DNA of 64,000 nucleotides from Pseudomonas pergaminensis (GCF_024112395.2 NZ_CP078013.2:2666001-2730000), one strand, 5' to 3'; shown: positions 16,654 to 26,465, counted from the first letter of the stretch. Program-made: numbers and translations. Notes: generated by a model not told the origin, from the sequence alone.

Positions 16654-19600
16654 TCACTCCTTAATGGGGAATAGAGTAAAAGGCGTACCATCTTCACGGA
16701 ATTTCATTTCTGCACCATTCATTGAAGGGTTGAAAGTTGGATTGTTCGGATCTTTCTTATTTGGTCTGTAGCCACGTCCTGCCCCTGGTAGTTCTAAGCG
16801 CACGATATCGTTTTTCTTGTCATCGACGCCAGTGTAGCGTGGTAGCCCTCTTTCAGTACGAGACGTAGCTTTCGTCCAAGCCTGAAGTTGAAGCTTCCAG
16901 CTATTAAACTGCGAACTTGGAACTCCCTTCCCGTTGTTCGGAAGTATGTCTGTTATGGGGTCTCTTCCGTCGACTGATCGCCTCCTTATTTTCGTGCTGT
17001 CTACCGCTGGTCCGTGCTTGCCGACCATATGCATGTCGTACTTCGATTCGTATTCCAAAATTCGACGCTTCGCATTGGCTTCGGTGAGCTCCTCAATGCG
17101 CGCCTGCGTTTCTGTACGCGCAGAGTAGGGAGTGAATGGCTCACCATGGTCAACTTTAGCGTCATCAAATGGATTTGGCGATTTAATAGTTGACTTGCAA
17201 TTATCAGCGTGAGGACAAGAACTCAGTCCTAGGGGGTCTATCCATCCAGTAGGGTTGGGTACGTACTGATATCCGTTGATCCCACCTGCCAACTTCACCG
17301 GGTCCGGCGTCAGGTACCGACCAACATCCGGATTGTAGTAGCGATGGCGGTTGTAATGCAGCCCGCTTTCTTGATCGAAATACTGTCCCTGAAATCGCAG
17401 CGGGTTGTCGACTTTTCCTATGTCGAGACGGCTGATTTCGCCGTACGCGCGGTAATGCGCGGACCATACGATTTCGCCATCGGGGGCGGTGAGTTCCTGT
17501 GGGGTGCCGAGGTGGTCGAGTTGGTAGTGGTAGGCCTTGGTTTCCTTTGGGCCGAAGCCTTCCAGCAGGGCCAGCGGGCGGAAGCTGTCCGGTTCGTAGA
17601 GGTAGCTGCGGTGGCGGTTCGCGTGGTGCTCGGCGATGAGTTTGTCGCCCTGCCAGAAGAACTCGGTCGTTATGTCATCAACGGTTTTGCTGATGCGGCG
17701 GCCAAATGGGTCGTAGCGGTAGCTGGCGGTTTGGCCGTTGGGCGTCTTAACGCCGATCAGCCGATGCTGGCAGTCGTAACGGTATTCGGTGACGAGTTGA
17801 TGGCCTTTGCCGCGTCGTTCGCGGATGAGGTTGCCGAAGGCGTCGTAGTCGTAGTGGTGGTCGCCCTGGATCATCAGGCGGTTGCCGGCGACGATGTCGG
17901 GGCCGGGGCGGTTTTGCATGAGCAGGTTGCCGGCGGGGTCGTGGCCGAAGCGTTCTTGCTCGTCTTGGGTGTGGTCGGCGCGGGTGAGGCGGCTTAGGGG
18001 GTCGTAGTGGTAGCGGTGATCGCCTTTGCGGGTGTCGAGCAGGCGGGTGAGGTTGCCGGATTTGTCGTAGTCGTAGTGGCGTTGGTAGAGGGTGTAAGCC
18101 TGCTGGCTGACGGCGTGAGCGTGTAGGCGCTGCTGGTCGTCGTAGTGGTAATGGCTGATCAGTTGGCCTTGTTGGCGTTGGTGTTCCTGGCCGGCTTTGA
18201 ATAGATGAGAAGTAAGGACTTCACCGTTCAGTTCGACGGTGGCGAGATGGCCACCTTTGGTGTGGTTGAACGTGAGGCGGTTATTGTCCGGCAGGCGTAG
18301 GTTTTGCAGTTGGCCGCAGGCGTCGTAGCCGTAGCGCAGGGTGCCCCAGCCTTGGTGTTCGGCGGTGAGGCGGTTTTGAGCGTCGTATTCGTAGGCCAGG
18401 GCCCAATGGCCATCTTCGACGCTTAGGAGATTGCCCTGGCGGTCGTAGGCGTAATCAACCTTGTTGCCATCAGGTAGGGTTTTTCTTACGAGTCGACCGG
18501 CATGGTCGCGCTCGTAGCGGGTAACCAACTGACTACCGTCATCACCGTGTTCGGTCTTTTCCTGCAGGTTGCCATTGAGGTCGTAGACGTAAGCCGTGCG
18601 CTGCCCGTCAAACCCGGTTTCCTGCTGGATCAGGCCGTTGCTGTGGTACTGGAGTCGGTAGGTTTCGCCAACCTCGTTTTCAATTTCGGTCAGCAATAAC
18701 CGCACATTGTCGTAACGGTATTTGACCTGGCTGCCATCAGCGTTGATGCGCCGGCTGATCAGGTGCAAGCCGTCGGCGTATTCGTAGCGGGTGACGTGGC
18801 CGAGTTCATCCCGTTCGGAGGTGATTTTTCCGTACGCGTTGTAGGTATATTTACGCGTATCACCGCTCGGCAAGACGATTTGGACTAATCGCCCAACGTC
18901 GTTCCACTCAAATTGTGTGAGCGCCCCGTGCTCATCTTCTTGGGAGATTTTTCGCCCAAGATCGTCATAGCGATAACGCTTGATCCCACCATTGGGCAAT
19001 TGCTCTTCAAGCAACTGCCCACGCTCATTCCACACCAGCCGCTGACAGCTATGATCCGGGTACCAAACCCCAACCAACTGCCCGTATTTGTTGTAGCTGT
19101 AGTCAGTCACATGACCGTCAGGATCGGTCTTGCGCGTTACATCGCCTTGATCATTGCGCTCATACTTCCAAACCGCCTGACCCCGCCTTACAACCCGTAC
19201 GAACCCGTTGTCATGCTCGTAGGTCGTTGGCTCATCGTCCCCCGGAAACAACGCCACCAAACGTCCGGCTTCGTCGTACTGATACGCCGTGATCGCGCCC
19301 AGCGGATCCTGCTCAACCGTCAGCCGCCCGTTGTCATCGTAGGACTTGAAGTGCTCGGCCCCGTCCGGATCCACCCGCTGCACCAGCCGTGCGCGCTGGT
19401 CATGCACGTAGACTTCCTGGCTGCCATCGGCGTTAAACACCGTGACCTGCCCGTTGTCGTCCCAGGCATAGCGCGTGTCCATCTGCGAAAAGCTCGCCCA
19501 ATGCCGAACACACCGCGCCGCCTTGCCAGCCCGTTCCCACTCCCAGTAGAAACTCGCCCCACCGGCCAAGCCGCGTTCAAGAATGACGTGCTGATCGTCG

Positions 19601-21417
19601 TACCGATAAACCTCGCTTTCGCCGACAGCGTTAGTCGCTGAAATCAGTCGGCCAAGGTCGTCATAGGCGTAGGAAACAACCGTCTGTTCCGTCACCCAAA
19701 CATACGGACCCTCGTCCACGATGCGTTGAATTTGGTAGTCCACCGCCACAATCCGGCCCGATGCGTAGCGCAACAACAGCGAGCGCCCCACGCCGTTATC
19801 CAGGCGTTCAATGCGCCCCAGAAAATCCCGGGCAATACGCAGCCGGTTGTCATACGCGTCGCTGATCGCTGTCAGCACACCGTCGCGGAAGTGGTAGAAG
19901 CGTGACGCCTGAGCCAGCACCAGTTCATCGGGCAACGACCCCAAATAGATCGCCGCTTCAGCCAGGCTATTGGTGATTGCGGGACGAGAAACGGAAGGCA
20001 AGGGCAGGGTGGTCGAGCGATTTTCATGATCGGTCCACACCACCGAATCACCGGAAACACTCAGCCGATGGGCCAGCGAGTGGCTCCAGCCAAACCCCAG
20101 CCCGCAATCCATTTCTACCGCGCTGGTGCGGTACAACCGGGTCCACTCAAACGGCAAAATGCCGTCCAACGCCCCATCGGTGAGGGTCAGCAGTTCTTCG
20201 CCCGTGACCATCGACACCGGGCAGCCGTTGGTGGCGGTCTTGTCCGAAGGCGCGGCCGCATCCCCAGCCGGGTTCTTCGCAACAGCCGGCACGTCATCCA
20301 CAGGCTCTTTCTGCTTCAGCACCGCGTTCTGCCGCGCCTTCCAGCGCATCTGCATCGTGCCTTGCTTGAGCCCGCCGACCACCCCGCGGACCGCGACCGC
20401 CTTATAGCGATCCACGGCCTGCATGAACTTCGTCAGGATTGCCAAAAGCCCCTTAACAAAGCCCACCGCCGCATCAAGAATCTGCGCCCCATACTTGACC
20501 AGCCGCAGACTCAAATACGCCACACCCGCCGCCGGCAAGGCGATGGTCAACACCACGCCAATCACTAGGTCGATCAGCAGCGACACCACAAACCCAGCCG
20601 CCACTTTCGCTATTTCGCTGGGTGGCAATGCATCCAACCAGATCATCGCCGTGCGCAACATCAGGTACAGCGCGGCCTCGTCACTGGCCAGCAACATGGC
20701 CTGCTCCATGACCTTGGGTGCATCGGTCGCGAGCTGCGCCAACTTGGCTGCTTCGGTGCCCAACTGTTCGACGAACTTCAGCGGGTCTTCAAGAATCGCC
20801 TGCACCAGCTTGATGCTGTCCCACACGTCGCGAATCGCCGCCCAACTGCCCGCCAACAGGCCGCTGCCAATTGCACTGGCGGTCGAGTGTTTCCACTGGG
20901 GTTTAAAGCCAGACCATTGCTCCCGAAGCCACCGCTCCAGGTCGCCGGTCAGCCCGGCGTAAGAGGTAAACAGGGCCTCGACCTGTTCCTCGGACACGCC
21001 ACCCTGCACCCGCACCTGGTAGCGCCCACCCGCCGCGCAGTGGTGCGAACCCTTACCCTGTTCATCCAGCATGATCACGGTGGAACTGCCGTCATCCAGG
21101 CCGATGACCTCCACCGGGATATTGCCGATCGGCACGTCATACACCGACTCGAACAGGCTCTCGATCTTCAGTTCGCCGCCCATTGGGCACTGGCTCACGG
21201 TCGAGAAATCAGCATCTGCCATGCTCACCGAGCGCTGTGAATCCCCCACCCGCAACACCCGGTCCATCCCCAGCAGCGAAGGCATGTCCAGCCCATGGCT
21301 GACTGAATCCAGCGCGCGCGAATACCAAGTGCCCATTTGCTGGCGATAAATCACCAGGCTCTGGTGAAAGCCATTCAGTTCATGTTCGATCAGGGCAATG
21401 TGGGCAGCGTGGGTCAT
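16654..21417 (-). CDS. Rhs-family polymorphic toxin
   Basis: About 1587 residues. The N-terminus (1-260) is helical with no PAAR motif; a hydrophobic stretch at roughly 269-305 (VVSLLIDLVIGVVLTIALP) may insert in membrane. From ~394 a DUF6531-like block (GCPVSMVTGEELLTLTDG) opens the Rhs core, followed by dozens of YDxxGRL-type repeats that build the cocoon. The core ends with GLHYNRHRYYNPDVGRYLTP and DPLGL near residue 1396, where self-cleavage is expected, and a variable 187-residue tip follows. I chose ATG 21417; the in-frame TTG at 21441 lacks support. No vgrG, EagR or other type VI gene lies nearby, so its export route is unclear. The immunity gene follows at once. Confidence 0.93.
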   Translation of the reverse strand: MTHAAHIALIEHELNGFHQSLVIYRQQMGTWYSRALDSVSHGLDMPSLLGMDRVLRVGDSQRSVSMADADFSTVSQCPMGGELKIESLFESVYDVPIGNIPVEVIGLDDGSSTVIMLDEQGKGSHHCAAGGRYQVRVQGGVSEEQVEALFTSYAGLTGDLERWLREQWSGFKPQWKHSTASAIGSGLLAGSWAAIRDVWDSIKLVQAILEDPLKFVEQLGTEAAKLAQLATDAPKVMEQAMLLASDEAALYLMLRTAMIWLDALPPSEIAKVAAGFVVSLLIDLVIGVVLTIALPAAGVAYLSLRLVKYGAQILDAAVGFVKGLLAILTKFMQAVDRYKAVAVRGVVGGLKQGTMQMRWKARQNAVLKQKEPVDDVPAVAKNPAGDAAAPSDKTATNGCPVSMVTGEELLTLTDGALDGILPFEWTRLYRTSAVEMDCGLGFGWSHSLAHRLSVSGDSVVWTDHENRSTTLPLPSVSRPAITNSLAEAAIYLGSLPDELVLAQASRFYHFRDGVLTAISDAYDNRLRIARDFLGRIERLDNGVGRSLLLRYASGRIVAVDYQIQRIVDEGPYVWVTEQTVVSYAYDDLGRLISATNAVGESEVYRYDDQHVILERGLAGGASFYWEWERAGKAARCVRHWASFSQMDTRYAWDDNGQVTVFNADGSQEVYVHDQRARLVQRVDPDGAEHFKSYDDNGRLTVEQDPLGAITAYQYDEAGRLVALFPGDDEPTTYEHDNGFVRVVRRGQAVWKYERNDQGDVTRKTDPDGHVTDYSYNKYGQLVGVWYPDHSCQRLVWNERGQLLEEQLPNGGIKRYRYDDLGRKISQEDEHGALTQFEWNDVGRLVQIVLPSGDTRKYTYNAYGKITSERDELGHVTRYEYADGLHLISRRINADGSQVKYRYDNVRLLLTEIENEVGETYRLQYHSNGLIQQETGFDGQRTAYVYDLNGNLQEKTEHGDDGSQLVTRYERDHAGRLVRKTLPDGNKVDYAYDRQGNLLSVEDGHWALAYEYDAQNRLTAEHQGWGTLRYGYDACGQLQNLRLPDNNRLTFNHTKGGHLATVELNGEVLTSHLFKAGQEHQRQQGQLISHYHYDDQQRLHAHAVSQQAYTLYQRHYDYDKSGNLTRLLDTRKGDHRYHYDPLSRLTRADHTQDEQERFGHDPAGNLLMQNRPGPDIVAGNRLMIQGDHHYDYDAFGNLIRERRGKGHQLVTEYRYDCQHRLIGVKTPNGQTASYRYDPFGRRISKTVDDITTEFFWQGDKLIAEHHANRHRSYLYEPDSFRPLALLEGFGPKETKAYHYQLDHLGTPQELTAPDGEIVWSAHYRAYGEISRLDIGKVDNPLRFQGQYFDQESGLHYNRHRYYNPDVGRYLTPDPVKLAGGINGYQYVPNPTGWIDPLGLSSCPHADNCKSTIKSPNPFDDAKVDHGEPFTPYSARTETQARIEELTEANAKRRILEYESKYDMHMVGKHGPAVDSTKIRRRSVDGRDPITDILPNNGKGVPSSQFNSWKLQLQAWTKATSRTERGLPRYTGVDDKKNDIVRLELPGAGRGYRPNKKDPNNPTFNPSMNGAEMKFREDGTPFTLFPIKE
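16657..17217 (-). other. Variable C-terminal toxin tip of the Rhs protein
   Basis: The 187 codons after the DPLGLSS junction differ in base composition from the rhs core, as expected for exchangeable tips. They begin CPHADNCKST and include MHMVGKHGPAV, KIRRRSVDGRDP, a basic GAGRGYRPNKKDPNNP stretch and end AEMKFREDGTPFTLFPIKE. The HxxxKHG arrangement with later Arg and the closing GTPFTLFP recall small secreted RNase-type (BECR-like) tips. This is only resemblance; the activity is unknown. Confidence 0.7.
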
Positions 21418-21670
21418 CCGTGACGTCCGGGCAGAGGGCAAGGCGTCGGAGCATGCCGCAGCAAAAAGCGTCTGGATGAGCGGTTGAGAAAATCAGAAAA
21501 CGCCGACTACCCAGAGGGAAAAACCGCGAGAAACCCACCCAAAGGGCTACACGAAAAAGCGACAAACCTGATTGCGTCATCGCTTCTCAAATAAAAATCG
21601 CTCGCATCCTTGCCCGATTTCCCGACGTGGCCGTCATGGTTAATAGAACCTCCCTTACGCAGGATTTCCC

Positions 21671-24175
21671 ATGTCGCGCCTTGCTCGTCCCTTGCATCCA
21701 CTGGCTTTGTCAGTGGCGATGGCTTTTGCCGCTGTGCCGTTGCTGACCGTCCAGAGCTCCTTTGCCGAAGAAAGCACCAGCAGCGCCGAGCGCAGTTTTT
21801 CAGTTCCCGCCGGAGATTTGAGCCAAGCGCTCAATAGCCTGGCCGAGCAGGCAGGCTTGGTGCTGGCCTTCGATGCAAGTCTGACCCGTGGCAAGCGCAG
21901 CAAGGGTTTAAAAGGACAATACGCCACCGACGTGGCACTGAATCAACTGCTCGCCGGCAGTGGCCTGCAAGCCTTGAAGATTTCCGCCGACCGCTATCGC
22001 CTGGAAGCCATCCCGGACAACGGCGGTGCCATGGAGCTGCAGGCCACCACCATCAGCGGCGCGTACCAGAGCGAAAGCCCGACCGGGCCGGTGGCCGGCT
22101 ATGTGGCCACGCGCAGTTTGTCGGGCACCAAGACCGATACCGCGCTGATCGAAACCCCGCAGTCGATTTCCATCGTCACCAAAGACCAGATGCGCGCGCA
22201 GAACGCCGAGAGCCTCAACCAGATCCTGCGCTACAGCGCCGCCGTCATCCCGGAAACCCGTGGCGCCACCGCGTCGCGTCTCGACCAGTTGACCATCCGT
22301 GGTTTCTCCCCGGCCACCTACCTTGACGGCCTGCGCATGCCATCGAGCCGTGACGCCTTGCCGCAGAAAGACGCCTTCGACCTGGAGCGCGTGGAAGTGC
22401 TGCGCGGCCCGGCATCGGTGCTGTACGGGCAGGGCACGCCGAGCGGGGTGATCAACATGGTCAGCAAACGCCCGCTGGACACACCGTTTCATGAAGTGGG
22501 TGTGGAATACGGCACCTTCAACAAGAAGCGCACCACCTTTGACTTGAGCGGCCCGCTGGATGATCAGGGGGTGTATTCCTACCGTGTGGCCGGGCTTTTC
22601 GACGATGCCGATGGCCAGGTGGAGCACACCGAGACGCGCCGTCAGTCGCTGTCCAGCGCGTTCACCTGGCGCCCGGACGACGCCACCTCGCTGACCCTGC
22701 TCGGGCATTTCCAGAAGGACCCCAAAGGCGCGTCCTACGGCTCGGTGCCGGCCTGGGGCTCGGTGCTGCACAGCCCGACCGGGCACAACATCGATGTGGA
22801 TTTCTACGACGGCGAAAAGAACTTCGAGAAGAGCGACCGCGAGTACTACTCCATCGGCTGGGCGTTCGAGCATCATTTCGATGACGTGTGGACCGTACGC
22901 CAGAACGCGCGTTACCTGCGCAGCGAAGGACAGTACCGCAGCCTCTACAGCAATTACCTGCTGACGGATTACCGCACTATCCGCCGTTCGACCATCGCCA
23001 GCGATGTCGACCTGGATGCCTACACCCTCGACAACCAGCTGCAGGCCAAATTCGACACCGGCCCCTTGCAGCACACCTTGTTGATGGGCCTCGACTATCA
23101 GAACACCAGTACCGACACCAAGTCGGGTTCCGGCGTGTACACCGCCGGCCCGTCTCTGGATATTTTCAACCCGGTCTACGGCGCGGCGGTGCCGGTGCCG
23201 GCCTACACCACCGACGGCACCTCGCGCAGCGAGCAGACCGGCGTGTACCTGCAAGAACAGATGAAGTGGGACAAATGGGTGCTGTTGCTGGGCGGGCGCT
23301 ATGACTGGGCCAGCACCGACAGCAGCACCAAGACCCTTCGTACCGGTGCCAAGTCCGAGTCATCCCTGGACAGCAAGGCGTTCACTGGCCGTATCGGCCT
23401 GGTCTACCTCTTCGATAATGGCCTGGCGCCGTATGCCAGTTACGCGGAGTCGTTCAATCCGCAGTCGGGTACCGGTTACGGTGGCTCGGTGTTCAAGCCG
23501 ACCGAAGGCAAGCAGTATGAAATCGGTATCAAATACCAACCGCCGGGCAGCAACAGCTTTATCACGGCGGCGATCTTCGACCTGCGCCAGACCAACGTGC
23601 TGACCACCGACCCGGACCCCACCCATTTGTGTGGCACCGGGCGCTGCCAGAGCCAGGACGGCGAAGTGCAGTCCCGTGGTTTTGAGCTGGAGGGCAAGGC
23701 CAGCCTCAACGATAACCTGGACATCACTGCGGCCTATGCCTACCTGGACAACCGCATCAGCAAGTCGAACAACACCGTGCGTTATGCGCCCATCAGCGAT
23801 ATCGGCGTAGGCCCGGCCATTGCCGCCGAAGGCACCACCACCTACGGTGTGCCGCGCCATACGGCCTCGGCGTGGGCCGACTACACCTTCCACGACGGCA
23901 CCCTCAAGGGCTTCGGCGCCGGCGCGGGTGCGCGTTACGTCGGGTCTTCTTGGGGGGACACCGCCAACACCCTCAAGGTGCCGGGCTACACCTTGTTCGA
24001 TGCCGCCGTGCACTATGACATCCCGAACATTACTAGCCTGAAGGACAACCTGCGCCTGGCGCTCAACGCCACCAACCTGGCGAACAAAGAGTATGTCGCG
24101 TCCTGCTACTCCTATTCGTGGTGCTGGTATGGCTCGCAGCGCACCGTGCAGGCGAGCGCCACCTACCAGTGGTGA
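21671..24175 (+). CDS. TonB-dependent ferrichrome-type receptor with STN domain (FiuA-like)
   Basis: 834 residues. A signal peptide (to about residue 32) precedes an STN signalling domain (~40-110, RSFSVPAGDLSQALNSLAEQ), a TonB-box-like MELQATTISG, the plug (TALIETPQSISIVTKDQMR, LRGPASVLYGQGTPSG) and the barrel. The C-terminus EYVASCYSYSWCWYGSQRTV with its Cys pair is typical of FhuA/FiuA hydroxamate receptors, so ferrichrome or a similar ligand is likely. The STN domain implies signalling to an anti-sigma/ECF pair, yet none lies beside it. It is divergent from the rhs gene. The ATG follows CGCAGGATTTCCC. A minus-strand terminator follows. Confidence 0.92.
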   Translation: MSRLARPLHPLALSVAMAFAAVPLLTVQSSFAEESTSSAERSFSVPAGDLSQALNSLAEQAGLVLAFDASLTRGKRSKGLKGQYATDVALNQLLAGSGLQALKISADRYRLEAIPDNGGAMELQATTISGAYQSESPTGPVAGYVATRSLSGTKTDTALIETPQSISIVTKDQMRAQNAESLNQILRYSAAVIPETRGATASRLDQLTIRGFSPATYLDGLRMPSSRDALPQKDAFDLERVEVLRGPASVLYGQGTPSGVINMVSKRPLDTPFHEVGVEYGTFNKKRTTFDLSGPLDDQGVYSYRVAGLFDDADGQVEHTETRRQSLSSAFTWRPDDATSLTLLGHFQKDPKGASYGSVPAWGSVLHSPTGHNIDVDFYDGEKNFEKSDREYYSIGWAFEHHFDDVWTVRQNARYLRSEGQYRSLYSNYLLTDYRTIRRSTIASDVDLDAYTLDNQLQAKFDTGPLQHTLLMGLDYQNTSTDTKSGSGVYTAGPSLDIFNPVYGAAVPVPAYTTDGTSRSEQTGVYLQEQMKWDKWVLLLGGRYDWASTDSSTKTLRTGAKSESSLDSKAFTGRIGLVYLFDNGLAPYASYAESFNPQSGTGYGGSVFKPTEGKQYEIGIKYQPPGSNSFITAAIFDLRQTNVLTTDPDPTHLCGTGRCQSQDGEVQSRGFELEGKASLNDNLDITAAYAYLDNRISKSNNTVRYAPISDIGVGPAIAAEGTTTYGVPRHTASAWADYTFHDGTLKGFGAGAGARYVGSSWGDTANTLKVPGYTLFDAAVHYDIPNITSLKDNLRLALNATNLANKEYVASCYSYSWCWYGSQRTVQASATYQW

Positions 24176-24181
24176 GGTAAG

Positions 24182-24226
24182 AAAAAGGCCTTGGCGCAAG
24201 GATTCGGGAGCAGCATCGCCAAGGCC
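24182..24226 (-). terminator. Intrinsic terminator of the LOG gene
   Basis: A perfect 10-bp stem GGCCTTGGCG/CGCCAAGGCC with a 20-base loop, followed on the minus strand by five T residues. It lies just beyond the stop of the minus-strand LOG gene and also separates it from the convergent TonB receptor. Confidence 0.8.
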
Positions 24227-24234
24227 GAAACGGG

Positions 24235-24816
24235 CTAGCGCTTAGCGGGCTCAATCCATTTGTTGACCACCGGCGCCTGCCACTGCCCAAGGGCATCGAG
24301 CAGGGCGCCGGGGTTGTCTTCGACGATCAGCATTTGGCCGTGTTCGGCCTTCATGAAACCTTCCCTGACGGCATGTGCGAACACGCTGCGCAGCGGTGCA
24401 AAGAAATTGGCGGTATTCAGGCAGGCCACGCCTTTGTGGTGCTCGCCCAATTGCGTCAAGGTCATCGCTTCCAACACTTCTTCGAAGGTGCCGAGGCCAC
24501 CGGGCAGGGCGATGAAACCATCGGCCAGTTCGCTCATGCGCGCTTTGCGGCTGCGCATGTCCGGCAGGGTTTCATAGGCGCTGAGCCCCGGTTGCAGGTG
24601 CCCAAGGTCATGCAGCAATCGGGTGATGATGCCGATCACTTCGCCACCTTCGGCCAGCGCACTGTCGGCAATCACACCCATCAAGCCCTTGGCGCTGCCG
24701 CCGTAGACCAGTCGAATGCCACGCCGGGCGATTTCTCGACCCAGGGCCTTGGCGTCCTCGGCGTACTGGGGGCTTGCGCCGACATTGGAACCGCAAAAAA
24801 CCGTGATACTGCGCAT
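24235..24816 (-). CDS. LOG family protein (nucleoside 5'-monophosphate phosphoribohydrolase)
   Basis: 193 residues, the normal length for the TIGR00730/LOG family. The catalytic and nucleotide-binding motif PGGLGTFEE is at 105-113 and the companion Arg-Lys motif MRSRKARM at about 87-94. These enzymes split AMP-type nucleotides or cytokinin riboside monophosphates into base and ribose 5-phosphate. In bacteria they often salvage or remove modified nucleotides. It is a single gene, starting 80 bases after the mocR stop, with an intrinsic terminator directly after it. Substrate in this organism is not shown by sequence. Confidence 0.93.
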   Translation of the reverse strand: MRSITVFCGSNVGASPQYAEDAKALGREIARRGIRLVYGGSAKGLMGVIADSALAEGGEVIGIITRLLHDLGHLQPGLSAYETLPDMRSRKARMSELADGFIALPGGLGTFEEVLEAMTLTQLGEHHKGVACLNTANFFAPLRSVFAHAVREGFMKAEHGQMLIVEDNPGALLDALGQWQAPVVNKWIEPAKR

Positions 24817-24896
24817 CGGAACTCCTGGTTGGGGGAGGGCGTGGCAGTTTCATGCTTGGTTGCTGTCACGGACAGCGCCAAGAAATGCCCGGGCAA

Positions 24897-26282
24897 CTAG
24901 GCCATCAGGCATGCCAGGATGCGCCGCCCCAAGGCTTCAGCGCGGGCCTGGGAGTCGATATTGGCAAAGCCCAGCAGCAAGCCGGGACCGGTCTGCTGCA
25001 CCACACCCCACTCGCTCAATGCCTCCGCGTAGATACCCTCGTCCGCCAGTTTCTGCACCAGCAGGCGGTCTGATTGCGGCGCCTTGAGTCGTAGGATTAG
25101 GTGCATGCCGCCAGGCTGCGCATCGATGGAAACATGTTCGCCCATTGCCTTGCGCAAGCCGTTGGCAGTTGCCTCGCGCCGTTCGCTATACAGCTTGCGC
25201 ATGCGTTGGATATGCCGGGCGAAATGCCCTTCGGCGATAAAGCTGGCGACGATTGCCTGCGTCAGTTCCGGGCAATGGCCGAGGAAGCTTTGGCTGACCT
25301 GTTCGAAACGCGCCACTTGGGCCGCAGGCACCACCAGATAGGCCAGACGGATGCCGGGGAACAGCACTTTGCTGAAGGTGCCGGCGTAGAGCACCCGGCC
25401 ATCGCGGTCCAGGCTCTTGAGGGCAGGCAACGGGCGGCTGACATAGCGGTATTCGCCGTCATAGTCGTCCTCGATGATCCAGGCGTGTTCGCGTCGGGCC
25501 CAGTCCAGCAGGGCCAGGCGGTGCGGCAGCGACAGGGAAGCGCACAGCGGGCTTTGATGGGCCGGCGTGACAATCACTGCGCGTGCGGTGCTGGTGGGGG
25601 ACACGCACAGGCCATCCTGGTCCACCGGAACGGGGGTCGTGTTGATTTGCAAGAACGACAGCAGCGGACGCGTCGGCGGGTAGCCGGGGTCTTCGACCAG
25701 CACCTCGTCGCCGGGTTTGAGCAAGGCATGGGTGATCAGGCTCAGGGTGTTGCGGTAGCCCGAGGTGACAAAGATCTGCTCCGGAGCGCAGTGAATGCCC
25801 CGGGCCACTTGCAGGTAGCTGGCGATCGCGGTGCGCAGCGCGGGCAGGCCGCCGATTGGCGGGTTGGCCATGTCCGCCAGTTGCGTGGCACGCACGCAGC
25901 GCGCGGCGATTTTCGACCAGATCTTGCGGGGGAAGGCGTCCAGGGCCGGCAGGCCCATCTGGAAGGGCAGGACCTGCGCCTGTTGCCGTACGGCCTTGTA
26001 GGGCGTGATGACCACCGGCGTGGGCTGGGCGCTGGCAATGCCGTGGGCAACCACCGTGCCTGCCTGGCCACGGGGTTCGAAGTAACCCTCGGCGGTCAGC
26101 AAGGCGTAGGCGTTGTCGATGGTGCCCCGCGCCACGCCCAGTTCCTTGGCCAGCGCCCGTGCGGCCGGGACGCGCTCGCCCGGCTTGAGCAACCCCTCGG
26201 CAATCGCGCGGCGAAACCGCCAATACAACTGGCGGTAGATCGGCTCGGTCGAGCCAGGGTCTGGGGGTGGCAAGGTATGCAT
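24897..26282 (-). CDS. MocR-type GntR/aminotransferase transcriptional regulator
   Basis: 461 residues in two parts. Residues ~12-80 form a GntR winged helix (PIYRQLYWRFRRAIAEGLLKP, then GTIDNAYALLTAEGYF). The rest is a class I aminotransferase fold with the PLP lysine in GTFSK at 301-305 and the aspartate motif IIEDDYDGEYRY. MocR proteins bind PLP or an amine and control neighbouring genes. It is divergent from the AhpD-like gene with about 180 bases between, the usual MocR arrangement, so that gene is its likely target. It could belong to the PdxR subgroup, but no pyridoxal genes are adjacent. Confidence 0.92.
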   Translation of the reverse strand: MHTLPPPDPGSTEPIYRQLYWRFRRAIAEGLLKPGERVPAARALAKELGVARGTIDNAYALLTAEGYFEPRGQAGTVVAHGIASAQPTPVVITPYKAVRQQAQVLPFQMGLPALDAFPRKIWSKIAARCVRATQLADMANPPIGGLPALRTAIASYLQVARGIHCAPEQIFVTSGYRNTLSLITHALLKPGDEVLVEDPGYPPTRPLLSFLQINTTPVPVDQDGLCVSPTSTARAVIVTPAHQSPLCASLSLPHRLALLDWARREHAWIIEDDYDGEYRYVSRPLPALKSLDRDGRVLYAGTFSKVLFPGIRLAYLVVPAAQVARFEQVSQSFLGHCPELTQAIVASFIAEGHFARHIQRMRKLYSERREATANGLRKAMGEHVSIDAQPGGMHLILRLKAPQSDRLLVQKLADEGIYAEALSEWGVVQQTGPGLLLGFANIDSQARAEALGRRILACLMA

Positions 26283-26465
26283 TGAAACGATCTCCAGGTC
26301 GCGGCTGCCCTCACTGTAGTCGCTTCATGACCTATGCCCAAGTGCCATAACCGGATGTGTTGACTGGGCCATCATGGTCCAGTCGCCATGGCTGTTCATG
26401 GCCCTTCAGGGGTGGGCCATGGCGCGGCAACATGGTGCCTTCACTCAACCTAAACAGGATTCATC

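Noticed and set aside
17240..20240. Rhs core repeats as a CRISPR or tandem DNA repeat
   Set aside because: The repetition is at protein level (YDxxGRL) with diverged DNA and uneven spacing; no constant repeat or spacer pattern exists.
14014..21417. Type VI secretion or prophage island
   Set aside because: No vgrG, hcp, tss, integrase, capsid or att-like duplication is seen; only the rhs gene and small genes are present.
25101..26285. Long plus-strand frame opposite the mocR gene
   Set aside because: No domain and skewed composition; the minus strand encodes a complete MocR protein.
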